Shown here in pieces: positions 43,229 to 54,712 of a DNA stretch of 64,000 nt (positions are counted from its first letter, which is position 1; each line of letters starts with the position of its first letter). The DNA is taken from contig NW_024467106.1 in NCBI RefSeq assembly GCF_017591425.1, positions 22,000,501-22,064,500 of the forward strand, in the 5' to 3' direction. A model generated the notes under the pieces. It was not told the DNA's origin and did not search any database. It saw only the letters and a program-made list of their open reading frames with translations. Source of the DNA: Ochotona curzoniae (lineage: Eukaryota; Chordata; Mammalia; Lagomorpha; Ochotonidae). Both the position numbers and the translations under genes were made by a program.

Positions 43229-44689
43229 CAAACCTCATGTTCATTGCTCCCGGCTTCTGTGCACTTCAAGTCTTGAGTTTCTAATCTGTAAAGCAGGAGT
43301 CTGAGACAGAATTTTCCACCCTGCTTATCCATTGCAAATCTCTTATTTCCAGGCTAAACATTCCAGTTTTTTCTTACCCATCCTTTCCACAACTTGGCCT
43401 CTTCACCAGATTGCTTATTCTGTGCATAATTCACATGGAGTCACTTCTTCTGGATTCGGGGTACACCAACCCCCACCCACCACTCTATGCACAATCTGTC
43501 CTCTCTCATGAGATCATTTTTGACATAGATTAAGAGTCATGGTTTCACTGTACAATCTCTTTGCTTCTATGCCTGAAGGTGAATTACATGAAATCACTGT
43601 ATGCTACTCTGGAACTGTTTTTCCCCCCACTTCCCTCATCATGCATCCTCCTAAAGTGGCCCACACCAGGACAGGAAGATACCAGACATCTTTGCAGTGC
43701 ATCTCTTTTGGGGTAGGCTTGGAGTAGGAGGTAAGCTCATCAGGATTCAGGTGACATTCTTAGCAGAATGGTAAATTCTTTTGAAAAGTGGCTACAGAGA
43801 CAATCTTTGCATTTAGAAACATCCAAGGACTTGAATCCTAGCTGCAAAGTGAATCATCTGAGAGTGATGCAGCAGATGGGTCTGAAACCTGATGAGTAGT
43901 TCTCATACAAAGGATCAGCTCTGCCTGGAGTTCAGATAAAAGATCACACTAGCTCATTTAGATAAGAGCGATAACTTTCCAACGGAGGTAACAGATAAGT
44001 GCTTCCAGAAACAGCTTCTTTAGGCAATGAAGCCACAAATGGCTGCCTTCAGAGAGAAAGGAGAAATGGCAGAAGACAGAAAGACTGAATTTAGGTCAGC
44101 CAGAATGGGCCCCCCAAAAAGTCAAGTTCAGGAATAATTTAGCAGATAAGGATCCAAAGAATATGTGGTTTGCCTGACAAATGACATTTACTTTCAAAGT
44201 GAAAATGAAATTGGAGAAAGCAAAATTGCTGCATAATGGGCCCTGGAGATTGAAGAGCAGTGATACCCAAGGACAAAGGAGTTGCAGAACCGTCCTAGTT
44301 AAGAACAGAATTGGAATGTATGAATTTTGGTCTATAAAGGGTCAGCGGAAGATCACACAGATAATGGCTTAATCCCAAGCAGCTCCAAAATGCTGTTCAT
44401 TAGCAGAGGATCCCAGGCTCTTGACTGGCGGAGTTGGCCACACTCAACACTGCCTTCTTTCAGAGCTGCTCATCCTGGGTGAAATTCTTCAACAGAATGA
44501 GATCGCTTCATCCAACAGTTAAGCCAAGGGAAGATGGAAAAAGGCTTTCACTGTAAGCATTAAAGGGACTTCAGAAGGCTGGAGTAGCGGGTCAGTGGGG
44601 AGAGATGGTGCACAATGAAACTGAATACACTTGGGGCTGGCTGAGTCTCACCCTTGCAACATAATGATCCTTGGCCACTATCAAAAGGC
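43229..44689. other. Unique-looking stretch with GATA-motif cluster
   Basis: No repeat or gene is recognised. GATA-type motifs (gataa) occur at 43935-43939, 43961-43965, 43970-43974, 43994-43998 and 44145-44149, all on the plus strand. ORFs 43539-43727 and 44181-44372 have no domain. Confidence 0.4.
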
Positions 44690-44800
44690 ATGTAAACTTC
44701 TGCCTTGGAGACACCTGGATTCTGTTCCTAGTCAAATGAATGATTCTGGGTGACACTGATGAACTAGTCATTTCTTCTCTGTGAGATGCATTTTATCCAC
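44690..44800 (+). repeat. MIR SINE, sense
   Basis: 'ttctgccttggagacacctg', 'gattctgttcctagtcaaat', 'tctgggtgacactgatgaac' and 'tagtcatttcttctctgtga' fit MIR from head to core. It is diverged. Confidence 0.55.
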
Positions 44801-44879
44801 TCCTAAGGAATATATAATCATATCTGCAAGGTCTTTCTACTTCAGAAAGAGCAATTCAAACAGTGTTGTCTTCAACGCT

Positions 44880-45015
44880 GGATGGTCATTTAGTCTTCAC
44901 AGTAACTCTTTATCATGGCATGACTTGCTCCATTTTATAGATGAGGAAACTGAGGCTCAGAAGATGAAACGATGTGTCCAAGGTATAGACTTCATTAGCA
45001 TTCAGGATTATAACA
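44880..45015 (-). repeat. MIR SINE, antisense
   Basis: 'ccattttatagatgaggaaa' followed by 'ctgaggctcagaagatgaaa' and 'cgatgtgtccaaggtataga' is a textbook reversed MIR core. Confidence 0.9.
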
Positions 45016-45299
45016 TAAGTTGCCTGATTACAAGTGTATGTTTTTCAAATATGTGGCACTACAATATTCAGTTGAATAAAAAAGAAAGAGTATGTCTGCT
45101 AGCAGATAGGATATTGTTGTAAAAAACACAGGTTTTAGAATAAGCCAACTTGGGATCCAGCCATAAAGTTTTGTGTATTCCGTGTTCACAGTCTATTTGC
45201 TGCATGTCATAGCAACCTCACAGTGAATGGAAACTTAATGTCATGGTCAGGGGAATGTACTAATGGAAAATGTGATGGAAAAGTGATGAGGAAGGGTGG
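45016..45299. other. Short stretch, possible further MIR
   Basis: 45128-45200 ('acaggttttagaataagcca ...') may be another decayed MIR head. It cannot be confirmed. Confidence 0.3.
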
Positions 45300-45505
45300 T
45301 TCAGAATCAAATGACATGCGTTTCACTTCTGGCTGTGTAATTTATTAGATGAGCGACCTGAAGAAAATCACTGAACTTCTCTAAGCCTGTTTCTTCATCA
45401 GTAAAATCAGATAAGTAGCAGTGCATTCCTGATGTTGTGTGAATTAAAAGAGGTCCTTGGAAGAATGCCTGGTACATTGTGGGTGTATCAGAATTATTAC
45501 CCATT
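45300..45505 (+). repeat. MIR SINE, near full length, sense
   Basis: 'tgcgtttcacttctggctgt', 'agcgacctgaagaaaatcac', 'tgaacttctctaagcctgtt', 'tcttcatcagtaaaatcaga' and 'gaatgcctggtacattgtgg' cover MIR from front to tail in order. Confidence 0.9.
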
Positions 45506-46489
45506 GCAGTGTTGTAGTGTCATGTTCTATGATCAGGAAGAAAGAAGAGTTAGACCTTGAAGGAGAACAGCTCCAGAAATCAGTACACCATTTCCCCATA
45601 AGTGTGTCCAGGGTAAAACCCAGAGCTTAGCATCCAGAGGAGAGCTTTCTGCTGTCCTACAGACACCTAACCATAGCTGCACTTTGGGATTATCTTAACC
45701 TCTGTGTGTTTTCTTCTGTTCACCATATTTTGCAATGGTTTCTATCTCGTTTATCTCTGTGAGATTGGGGCTTTTGCCATTTTCCATGGATTTTCATCTC
45801 CATTTTAGTATATTAGGTCATTTCCTTATGTCTTTGTGCATTTAGTTCATTTATCAATTTCTCTATCAACCTGTTAATTTCACAGACAATTTAGTATAGA
45901 CCATGTACTTATTTGGAGTGTTGCAATGAATCAGATGTGTTCATATCACCCCAGCGGCTGCAGTGTATTGGAGTTATGAGATACATGTACAAATCGCAGA
46001 ATCTCAGAATAAAGAAATGCTTAAATTGGAAAAGACTAGGAGACACAGCTCATAGCCATCTGGAAGGACAGTCATGATCTGCATTTTGGGTGAGAAAAAG
46101 ATGCTCCATCTAAGCTGGCAACACAAAGACTCAATAGAACTTAGAGATGGAATTGTCCGGCCCGAGTTGTGAAAGGAGGCATAGTTGGCTGCCTGGTCTC
46201 TGAGCCTTGCTGTGGACAAAACTGTTGAGTATGTGGGAAGATAGAAAGGGTTAAATGTTCAGCAGGTTACAAAAAACACAGAATCCAGATGATTCACATA
46301 TATTTCACTTGAGTGCTAAATATCCCCACAAATCCACCCATGTACTAAGGGCTTGATCAAGGGCAGGTCTGAACCTGAATAAAGTGATGACCAAAAGGAA
46401 GTCCTTAGGGTTCACAGGCGGGGGAGAGAGGTAAGGGTGGCTTGAGAACTTTCCCTGGGAGTGCTTGTGCTCTGAAGGCCATTCTTAGG
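45505..46489. other. No gene or clear repeat seen
   Basis: AT-rich in 45720-45900, possibly very old L1. No credible ORF is present. Confidence 0.3.
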
Positions 46490-46738
46490 TGATCTCTCGG
46501 ATCCTTACAAGATTGTTACAAAGGCCTGCGTTTTGGTCTTCCTATCTCTCTGCTTCTTGTCTCACAGTGTGTTCCCTCCTCTGCCCATATTCTATCTTTG
46601 CCAGAGCCCGAGCCAATGGGACCATGTATTTTTGGATCCAGATATCCCAAACTCTAAGTTAAACAGATGTTGCTGTTGAGCAGATTAGTTGTCTCAGGTG
46701 TTTCGTTGCAGTAATCAAAAACTGACACAACATCCAAG
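46490..46738 (+). repeat. MaLR-type LTR (MLT1A-like), right part, sense
   Basis: 'gagccaatgggaccatgtat', 'gagcagattagttgtctcag', 'gtgtttcgttgcagtaatca' and 'aaaactgacacaac' follow the MaLR 3' end ('attacccagtctcaggtatttctttatagcaatgcaaaaacggactaa'). The left half is not traceable. Confidence 0.55.
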
Positions 46739-47305
46739 TTCCACTCTGTATCACCTGGGTAGCTTCAGGAGCCAGAACCTCAGTCTTCCTGTAGATGACA
46801 CACACAGCCCTTCCTACAGGGGATGGGATTTATGGGAATTTATATGAAATAAAGTATGTGAAGAAGCACCTTCTTTAAAACACAGCTCTTACTTTGGACT
46901 GGGAGGCAGGGTGTCACTTTCATTGTCAATTGTGGTTTCATCCAGGCTGGTGGTAACAACCCACAGTGACACTGTTTGAGCGCCAACCTCCAAAGAAACA
47001 CATCTCACTTTCCTGAAGGTAACTGATCTATTAGTCAGTGTACATCCATGGAAGCTCAAAATAGTAGAGTACGCTCTAGAAGTGGCAACTGATATTTTTC
47101 TCCTCTGTGTTCTTTTTCCCTCACCCATTTAGCCGGGGAGGAGGCTCTCTGTCTCCTTTCAGAGGAGAGCCACGGTAGAATAGAAAGCAGAAGTTAGAAG
47201 TTGCCTGCCCAAGACTCTCCTTCCTGGCTTTTATTTTTTAAAAATCTAGGCCCTCTGAGATTATGTATGATGTATCCAAGAGAAAGGGCAGAGGGAGATT
47301 GTTAC
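46738..47305. other. No gene or clear repeat seen
   Basis: Unique-looking DNA. The 79-codon reverse ORF at 46889-47128 has no domain. Confidence 0.3.
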
Positions 47306-47509
47306 TCAGGGAAAACCTAGGAGAGAGGCCAAGGAAGGGATCGACAGGAACCAGGTAAAGGTCAGCAAGAGGTCAGCTGGCTGCATGAGACATGGGCAGC
47401 AGCATCCTGGTGACAGTGGCAGTCGGAGAAGAAGGGCTGCATGGTATCCATTCTTGGCAAATACTCCCCTGACTAGAAGCAGCAGAAGCAGTAGCCTCAG
47501 AGCATCCAT
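47306..47509 (-). other. Unrecognised ORF with signal-peptide-like start
   Basis: This reverse-strand frame of 67 codons starts MDALRLLLLLLLVRGVFAKN. It has a short polar n-region, a seven-leucine core and an A-x-A-like 'VFA' cleavage site near residue 18. The rest is leucine-rich with 'CCCPC' at residues 36-40 and shows no domain. The start context has C at -3 and G at +4. A donor-like 'ggagtattt' occurs after residue 15. It could be a signal-peptide first exon, but CTG-rich DNA makes such frames by chance and I favour chance. Confidence 0.15.
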
Positions 47510-47888
47510 GTGAAGCTAGGCAGTGGGCACCTGCGTTGACCAGTACAAGTTGATAACTAACAGTTTCATGTGTCTGGGATATTTCATTCACACATCTGTT
47601 GAAGTGGATATTTTAATAAAGCCAAGTACTATTTCTACATATAACTACAAGGCCACTGAAAAACATAATTCCTGTATCTTGCATTTTTACAAGTGTGCAT
47701 CACTGTGCAATGTCTGGATCACAAAGAAATTCAACCAATCAGAACTCAGTGGACTGACCAGTCACATGTGGAGGCTGCTCTGAATTCTCAAATTGGCCTG
47801 CCCTGGGAATTGATGTAGCACTTTATATACAGCAACAACAACTTAAAGAAGTGAATTATCTGTGACCTAGTATGAACATGAAAACAGT
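47510..47888. other. No repeat or gene seen
   Basis: A TATA-like 'ctttatatac' is at 47821-47830, with no supporting context. The ORF at 47523-47783 has no domain. Confidence 0.3.
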
Positions 47889-47891
47889 AAT

Positions 47892-48208
47892 GCTTGGGGC
47901 ATGTACTTGGTCTGGTGGTTAAGACGTTAGCTAAAAAGGTTTATGTTCCAGATAGGAGTCCCTGGATCCAGCAGTTGGCTCTGGCCCATGCCTTCAACTC
48001 CATGCATATCCTGGGAGGAAGCAGTGAACAGTTGGGGAATTAGGTCTTTGCTACACGTGTGGGAGACCTGGGTTGAGTTCCTGAATCCTGGACTCAGCCA
48101 GATTAGTCTCAACTGTTGTGGGCACTTGGGAGTGAAACAGTGGGTGGGAGATTTTTTTGTATCTCTGTCTCTTTATCTCTGTTTCCCTGCTTCAGAAATA
48201 AAAATGCA
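47892..48208 (+). mobile_element. Old CSINE, sense
   Basis: 'ggggcatgtacttggtctgg' head, 'ctgggaggaagcagtgaaca', 'ctacacgtgtgggagacctg', 'ggttgagttcctgaatcctg' and 'gggcacttgggagtgaaaca', a TC-rich run, and 'cttcagaaataaaaatgcag' tail. Confidence 0.85.
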
Positions 48209-49100
48209 GTCATTACAGAAATGACTTCAATAGCACAAGGATAGAATGGCTAAGGTTATTCAAAGAAACAGAAGTGCAGACTGAATGGTTAATCTTGCTA
48301 GTATAAGGTTTTTCCATAACTCTCCTTGGCTTTAGCTACTTTTGCTCTCCATTTATAAATACAACTGGCAAATGGGCAGGGTTGGGATAATAGTGATGAT
48401 GGTGATTCAGAAGCTGACCAGGACCTGTATTTCCTAATCCCACTCCAGAGCTTAATACATGAGCCCTTAAAGTATTTCTTCCAAACTGAACAGGATTTCC
48501 TGAAGGAATAGGCCTCCTTGGCATTTTTCAATAACATAGGCTTCCTGTTGACCAAATGTCAGGAATCACTTAATTTTTTTTTTCTCTGTGTAAGACCTTA
48601 GAGGTCTCTCTCTTTCTCCCAGTCAGTTTCTTAAAAACAGCTTCCCCTTTGTCCTAGCTAAAAATACTTCCTTTTACAGGTTAAAGCTTCATAACTTAGG
48701 GTCAGCTGCTTTGCAGATATCTGTTGTATGATCAATTCCACAGCAGGTGCAGCCTTGCTCACCTACTGTCAGTGGGAGAAGGAGAAACAGTGGGTTAATC
48801 TATGTCCTAGCACTCCCTTGTCCAAACCCCAGATGAGCTACTAAGTGAGAGGGGAAAATCAGAAGGAGGGTGCAGATGAGAGGGAAGAAATTGCAGTGTC
48901 TTGAGCATATTGAGGTCCTCTGTCTAGGCAATTGCTTCCTTGTGTAGTTATACACACATATTTGAAGCTCAAGGGAGTGATCTTAACTGGAAATGTTTAC
49001 TTGGATAGATACAGTAGATGCCATGTGGGTAGATACCATGACCCCCAAAGTGGGCAAATAATGAAGAACTAAGGTGTTCCCACCAGGAGCGTCATTATTT
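48208..49100. other. No gene or clear repeat seen
   Basis: Unique-looking DNA. Overlapping reverse ORFs at 48298-48555 and 48336-48524 carry no domain. Confidence 0.35.
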
Positions 49101-49117
49101 AAAGAATAAGAAATACA

Positions 49118-49435
49118 GGGCCCGGCGCGGTGGCCCAAGTGGTTAAGGTCCTCTCCTTGCACGCCTGGGATCCCATATGGGCGCCGGTTCTATCCCGGCA
49201 GCCCCGCTTCCCTTCCAGCTCCCTGCCTGTGGCCTGGGAAAGCAGTCGAGGACGGCCCAAAAGCTTTGGGAACCTGCACCCGCGTGGGAGACCCGGAAGA
49301 GGCTCCTGGCTTCGGATTGGCATAGTATCGGCCCGTTGCGCTCACTTGGGGAGTGAATCATCGGACGGAAGATCTTCCTCTCTGTCTCTCCTCTCTGTAT
49401 ATCTGCCTTTCCAATAAAAAATAATTTAAAAAAAA
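49118..49435 (+). mobile_element. Young full-length CSINE, sense
   Basis: This is the best-preserved SINE of the window. Perfect 17-bp duplications 'aaagaataagaaataca' lie at 49101-49117 and 49436-49452. The head 'gggcccggcgcggtggccca' contains an A-box-like 'tggcccaagtgg' (49131-49142). The B-box-like 'ggttctatccc' (49187-49197) differs from the GGTTCGANTCC ideal. Then follow 'gcagtcgaggacggcccaaa', 'cccgcgtgggagacccggaa' and 'gagtgaatcatcggacggaa', and an A-rich tail of about 15 bases interrupted once. These boxes fit RNA polymerase III transcription of a tRNA-derived SINE moved by L1 machinery. ORFs 49099-49323, 49130-49417 and 49143-49514 are SINE translations. Confidence 0.98.
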
Positions 49436-49452
49436 AAAGAATAAGAAATACA

Positions 49453-50160
49453 AAGGTTCCAGGGAAAGCCAAGGATAGATATAGAGAGAATCTGAGTGCT
49501 AGTTCAGAAGACAAAGAATAGGATTCTTAGAGGGATGTGGCCAGCCCTGCCACATGCCTCAGATAAATGCAATAGGCTAAGGAAGATGTTCGCTGGATTT
49601 GACAAATAGGAGAGAGAATGGTAGAACGAAGAGATAGGTTGCTGAAACGTACACTCTTTCAAGAAGACAATAATAAGAAAAGGATTAGTTTTGAAAAAAA
49701 AAGGCTTCCCTTTCTAAGGAACTACCAGGGAAGAAATAATAGGATGAAAACATAGCTAATTTTGAAAGTAAACAATTAGGTCAAGGGCTGGAAGAGATGT
49801 GGGGAGAACTTGTATGCTGTGACCATCATGATGGGAATCCGAGGTAAATGGAATGGTCGAAGAACAGATAGAATATGGCACTTGAGAGTGGTGACAGTTT
49901 GGATCAAGCCTGTGAGGAACAGGAGAGGAGAAAAGATAGCAGATGTGGTCAGATGGGTAATTTTTTTCAAGGTCAAAGCTTTATAGCATGTGTTGACATG
50001 GGCAGAACTTTGCCATTCATGCAAGTTCCCTGAATGAAAGGGAAGGCTATGGAAGTAGGTAAAGCAGATCCTGCAAGATGAGATGCTGGAAGGATATTTC
50101 AACAGATCTTGAGGGCATCTGAGGTGCCAGCAGGGGTTGGGGGAGGAGAGTGAGACTGCA
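49453..50160. other. No gene seen; possibly very old L2
   Basis: Purine-rich plus strand with 'gatgtggtcagatgggtaat' and similar text could be antisense L2 debris, but no co-linear match can be shown. The 131-codon reverse ORF 49776-50171 has no domain. Confidence 0.3.
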
Positions 50161-50164
50161 ACTA

Positions 50165-50275
50165 ATGCCAATGTTCAACAAATGTTGAGTGAGTATCTGC
50201 TCTCTGCCAGGCACTGGATGCCATGGTCCCCAGTGAATGCAGGAGATAAATTTGAATATAGGCAATGTGTAAGGA
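50165..50275 (-). repeat. L2 terminal part, antisense
   Basis: 'gttcaacaaatgttgagtga', 'gtatctgctctctgccaggc', 'actggatgccatggtcccca' and 'gtgaatgcaggagataaatt' match the reversed L2 end closely. The 191-codon reverse ORF (50162-50737) begins upstream and reads through this dead repeat, so it is not a gene. Confidence 0.8.
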
Positions 50276-51150
50276 AGAGTGCTGGGGGTAGGAGACAGTG
50301 ACACAGCTTAGTATTGTGATTCTTGGAGACAAGAGGGTCTGTTTTATCCCACATGAAGAAGTATTCCCTATGAAGGACAGTGGGGAGCTAGAAGAATGCT
50401 GACCCCCAAGCTGGTGATCTGTGTGCTTTAAAGGTATGATGATGGCACTTGTGGGCAGATGAACAGCCTCCCCTGGAGAAGGCTGCTGAGCAGCAGAGTC
50501 ATTAGGGACACACCACGTGCCTAGCCATGTGTTAATCACTTGAATAACGACAGCGTTTGGCCCTGCTCTGAGGGTCCCTGGAACCTTTTTGAGCACCCAT
50601 CTGTGCCGCCAGACCTTGAAGGGTTTACTGTTTCTCTCTGCTCTGCTGGCTAAGGCCTGCTCACACAGGGATAATGAAGGTCTCATTTGCCTCTGACAAT
50701 ATGGTGCCTTTCTGCATAATTTACATGTTTTCTTCAAGGCTCAGACACTAAGTAATGAGGGAGCAAATTCTAGTGCAGGGTCGTGCTACCACGACATGGA
50801 AACTCAGCCTCTGAGCTTTTTTTTTCCTTCTGTGGTAGCCCTGAGGGTAGGTCGCAGGACAGGGAGCTGTCTCTGTCTTGATCTTGGCAGACACCTGTTT
50901 CAGAGAGGACTTAGGCTTCGGCAGGTAGTGACTGGAGGCATCTGAATGCCAGCTCTATGTCATTGTCACCTGTGAAATTCAGCTACAGTCACTAGATGCA
51001 TAAATACTCCTCTCAGGTAAGATTTTGCTTTCCACGTTTCAGAACACACACTTACTTACTGAGCACTTTCATGTTTCAGCCATTGTGCTAATGATTTGCA
51101 TGAAGTTTTTAATAAAAAAATATGCACAACCAATGAACTAGGTGTAATTA
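50275..51150. other. Unique-looking stretch, possible regulatory DNA
   Basis: 50640-50760 is repeat-free. It includes 'ctttctgcataatttacatg' (50708-50727), a POU/homeodomain-like AT core between GC-richer flanks. A good splice-donor-like 'ctcaggtaagat' is at 51014-51025. No exon is supported. Confidence 0.3.
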
Positions 51151-51153
51151 TCT

Positions 51154-51240
51154 TCCTCCCTCTCCCTCACCCCTCCCTCCCTTCCGTCCTTCTTTCCCTC
51201 TCTCTCTCTATCCCTCTGTTTCTTCTTTCTCTCTCCTCTT
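51154..51240. repeat. Pyrimidine-rich low-complexity tract
   Basis: CCCT, CTTT and TC units, almost free of purines on the plus strand, with no fixed period. Confidence 0.85.
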
Positions 51241-52614
51241 AAGTGCCTGATCCCCAGGAAACGTGGTGACTCTTTGGCTGTATGACGTTCTCTCCACCAT
51301 CTGAAGTCCTCAGTCATCTCACTCTCGCCTGTGGAAGGAGGTCCAGTGCACTGAAGGTGGCCAACACAGCCCTCTGTGAAGTAGTTCTTGTTTCCTTCAC
51401 CAGCCTTGGAGACTCTTACAATTCACCTTCTTTTACCCTCCAGTGCTCCCAAATTATGCAGGTTTATTTAAAAAAAATGCTTTATGTAAATCCTTAGCAC
51501 AATAGATGGCACCTGTGTGCTGACGCGGGATATTGGGTGAAGCCAGCCAGAATGCCAGGATTTCAGGATTCTCTGCAACTGTGTATTTAAATCTTACGCT
51601 TGAGTGTCTGGCTTGTTTTATACTAGACTAGCCCTGGATCATGCTAAGGGAGATCAAAGGATGAATACCCCAATGGTTATAGCAAGGGAAGCAGGTAGAC
51701 TGAATTACAGTTAACCACTTAGCCAGGCCCCTGGTGAAGGTGTGACTTCAGGAGGGTTAGCTGTTATCAGTGGTCCTATGGACAAAATGAGACTCGAACT
51801 ACATCCATGTTCTTTTACCATTCTGTCCATTGGACTCAGCATCAGATATTTGTAATAACATGTTGTCAATCTTCTCATGTGAGTTGTGGGGTTTTATTAA
51901 ATCCATTTACTTTCTGTTATTGACCAGTTGTCAGCTTCTGGCACACCATGCCTGAAGGCCAATTCTGGGAACTCCTATAATATGTGTTCTTCTTTGGTCA
52001 TTAAATCCCATAGAATTCAAGGTCAAGCTAGATAAGAGTTCAACTACTTGGAGTGAGAGTAGGACAGTGAAATAGCCTTGATATCTTTTCTGTTTTAGAA
52101 TCCAGGTTTGGGGTCTTCATATTTTCCCAATCATTTTGTCTCTCGCTGTCAGTTCAAAATCTAGTTCATCACACTTTATGAATTATAATCACCTTTGCCC
52201 TAAATAAAGAACAGCCATCATTCCCCATGACTTCTGCCCTACATATTTTCAACCTCGATCATTCCTAATGGTTTAAGGCTGTGTTATTAATATGGAGTGA
52301 GGATTAAGTGGCCAAAGAGCAAAACTGCAATGAAATATCAAGTTGCTAGAGGTGAGGGGATGCTGCTGCCACAACCCAGGAAGGAGCTGTAGTGTAAGAA
52401 CTGAATGATGGTCTATGCAGATCCTGCTGTATAAGGCAGGGCTAGGCAGAGAGATGGGAACGCTCAGCCTGCTGGCTGTCGGTCACTGAGAAGAGCTGAC
52501 AGCTGATTCAGCAGGGATTCCAGGAGATCATTCTCCTAGGGACCTCCACTGCGTGGAGCTGGGATACTCTAAGGAACAGAAACGGCGTCTGCTTTCAGTT
52601 AACATTGGAAAGTA
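51240..52614. other. No gene or clear repeat seen
   Basis: About 1.4 kb of unique-looking DNA. The ORF at 51282-51497 has no domain. Confidence 0.35.
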
Positions 52615-52745
52615 GCCCAGTGCAGTAGAAAGGACATGGCTCTGGGAGATGAGAGGCTTGATTCAAGGCCAGCTCTGCTACTGTCCCAAGACAAGCAACT
52701 CAGCTCCTCTGGCTTCTCATTTTTCTCCATGCTTACCAAATACCT
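52615..52745 (+). repeat. MIR SINE, sense
   Basis: 'gcagtagaaaggacatggct' and 'gattcaaggccagctctgct', followed by 'actgtcccaagacaagcaac' and 'ctcatttttctcc', follow MIR from head to core. An ORF (52636-52866) starts inside it and is not coding. Confidence 0.75.
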
Positions 52746-53329
52746 GAGTGATCACTTCTACTGCTTCCAGCTCACAGATTTCCCTACCTACGAAGGCCCA
52801 GGAAAAAAAGGAAAACATCACCCCATCTGGCTCCCACCTTGTGAAGGATGCATTATGGAGCTGTAGCTCTTCGGAGACAGATGGCAGGCAGGAAGCTGTT
52901 TCCATATTTGCTGGAAAGTAAAAGCAGGAGGCAAAGAAAGTCAGGATGTCTGAGCCAACCTTCTCAGGTAGGCTAGCCCCCAGCCAGTCTCCTTCACCAC
53001 AGCTCATGGGGTACAATTTGTGCAGAGATAGCTCAATCTCAGGTGCCTAATTCATCCTCCTCAGCGTGGTTGGTTGTTCCCACAGTTCTTCCCCAGGACA
53101 GCCTCTGGGTCTAGCTGTTTGGGACTCCCCTGTGTTTGATGATGCTTTCAACCCTTGCTCTTTTAGTCCTCAATCCAGAGGTGTTCACTGAAGCCAGTCA
53201 TGCACGTAACATTTCAAAAGAGATGTTGTTCTGTGGAGGACACTGAACCCTGAAAGTCCCCTGTTTGCACACAGCAGCTGCCTTCCACTCTAGTCCCAGA
53301 GCCTGCAGTGTGGAGTAGGAGAGAGAGCA
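52745..53329. other. No gene or clear repeat seen
   Basis: Unique-looking DNA. The 99-codon reverse ORF 52717-53016 overlaps the MIR and has no domain. Confidence 0.3.
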
Positions 53330-53462
53330 GAGGCTTTGCAGAGCTGTGGGGCCTGGGCAGAGGCCTACTTCCCAGAGGCCTTGTTTTCTCGTTTGTAAAG
53401 AAAAGGTGACAGTGTACACCAGGGAATTAAAAGGTGGAAACATGAGAAGCACCTACAGGTGT
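53330..53462 (+). repeat. Possible MIR SINE, sense
   Basis: 'gaggccttgttttctcgttt' followed by 'gtaaagaaaaggtgacagtg' and 'aattaaaaggtggaaacatg' resembles a MIR core and tail ('cctcagtttcctcatctgtaaaatggggat'). It is weak. Confidence 0.4.
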
Positions 53463-54712
53463 AAAAAGAATATATAGCTCTCAACACCCTAGAATGGCCC
53501 TCTGCAACCCCAACATCTGCTTTACCCAGATGTGAATCAACCATGGGCACTTTCTCCTTCCACTGTGCTTGGTTGGGGTCTGGGCAAATGGCCTAGTACT
53601 GAGAAGGGTGACTTTCCTGGTGAGGAAGGGTAGCCTTGGTTCTAAAACAGATAAAAGAGAGAGTTCCAGTTTTTCTCTGGATAAAGTCCTGAGTGAGGTG
53701 GTCTCTGTAGTTCTTGAAAGTGTATTATTCCCAGCTTGAGAATGATGGCAACAGAGAGAGAAGGCGGAGAGCCCACAGGCTGCTGAGCCACAGAGGCCTC
53801 ATCACCTACTCTTTCAGGGCCATTCCTGCAAGCCTCTTGTTATGCAGGCCAATGCATCCAGTTCTTGTTGTAATTTGACTTGGGGGTCTCCTGTCCCTTT
53901 TCTTAAGGCATCCAAGCTGTTCCATGCTCCTGATGGGTCTTTTGCCTCTCACCTACCTGCCATGTTCTAATGATCCCTCCCAATCTCCTGCTGTTCTCCC
54001 CATTTGACCACCCAGCTGGGACCCCAGGGCCAGCCATTCTAACAGTAGGACACTTTATGTTAACCCTGACAAAGCTGACATTTGGCTTTTTCTGCCTAAG
54101 TAAGTGTTTCTTTTTTGCTGCCCTTTTCAAGAGCTGCAGAGTGTTTCCGGGGAAATGTAAGCCCATGCGCAGGGCTGCAGTGTAAATTCCTTATCAGAAC
54201 CTGAGCAGCTGCTTTGGTCAGTCTGGATTACCTGCTCTTTCCTCCTCCTGTGTAGTCACTCCTGCCACACCTGCCAGTGCATGTACCCTCTTGCAAGCCT
54301 TCCCCAAGACAATCTGCCCAGGCTAACCACAAACTCTGCCTCCTCATGGTAAGATGAATATACCATCCCCTCTCAACATCTACAACACTGTACCTCTCTT
54401 TAGATCCAACTCAACCTCCTCATGTTCATGGCTGTTCATGGATTTACATTCCCTTGTAGCCCCTTAGCTCTTTTAATGCCCTGTGTTGAATCCTAAGAGC
54501 CCCACAAACATACAGGAAGAAGGCGGCGGAAGAGAAAAGACCAAGAAAGAAGGTGTTTGAATCAGCCAGAGTCCACTTGGAAGATGGGTTATGCTTCTCT
54601 AGAACTAAGACAAGTAGGGAAAATGATTAAACCTTGTGCCACAATTTTTATCTGAAAACAGAAGTAGTATCTCCCTAAGGCAGATTGGAGGATTATACAT
54701 GATAACTACATG
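53462..54712. other. No gene or clear repeat seen
   Basis: 54230-54480 is pyrimidine-rich and may be very old L2 in sense. It cannot be assigned. ORFs of 60-87 codons have no domain. Confidence 0.3.

Noticed and set aside
49118..49200. Candidate tRNA gene from A- and B-box-like motifs
   Set aside because: It is the head of a SINE with target duplications and no cloverleaf that I can form.
50162..50737. 191-codon reverse ORF
   Set aside because: It ends by reading through an antisense L2 terminus, and no domain is visible.
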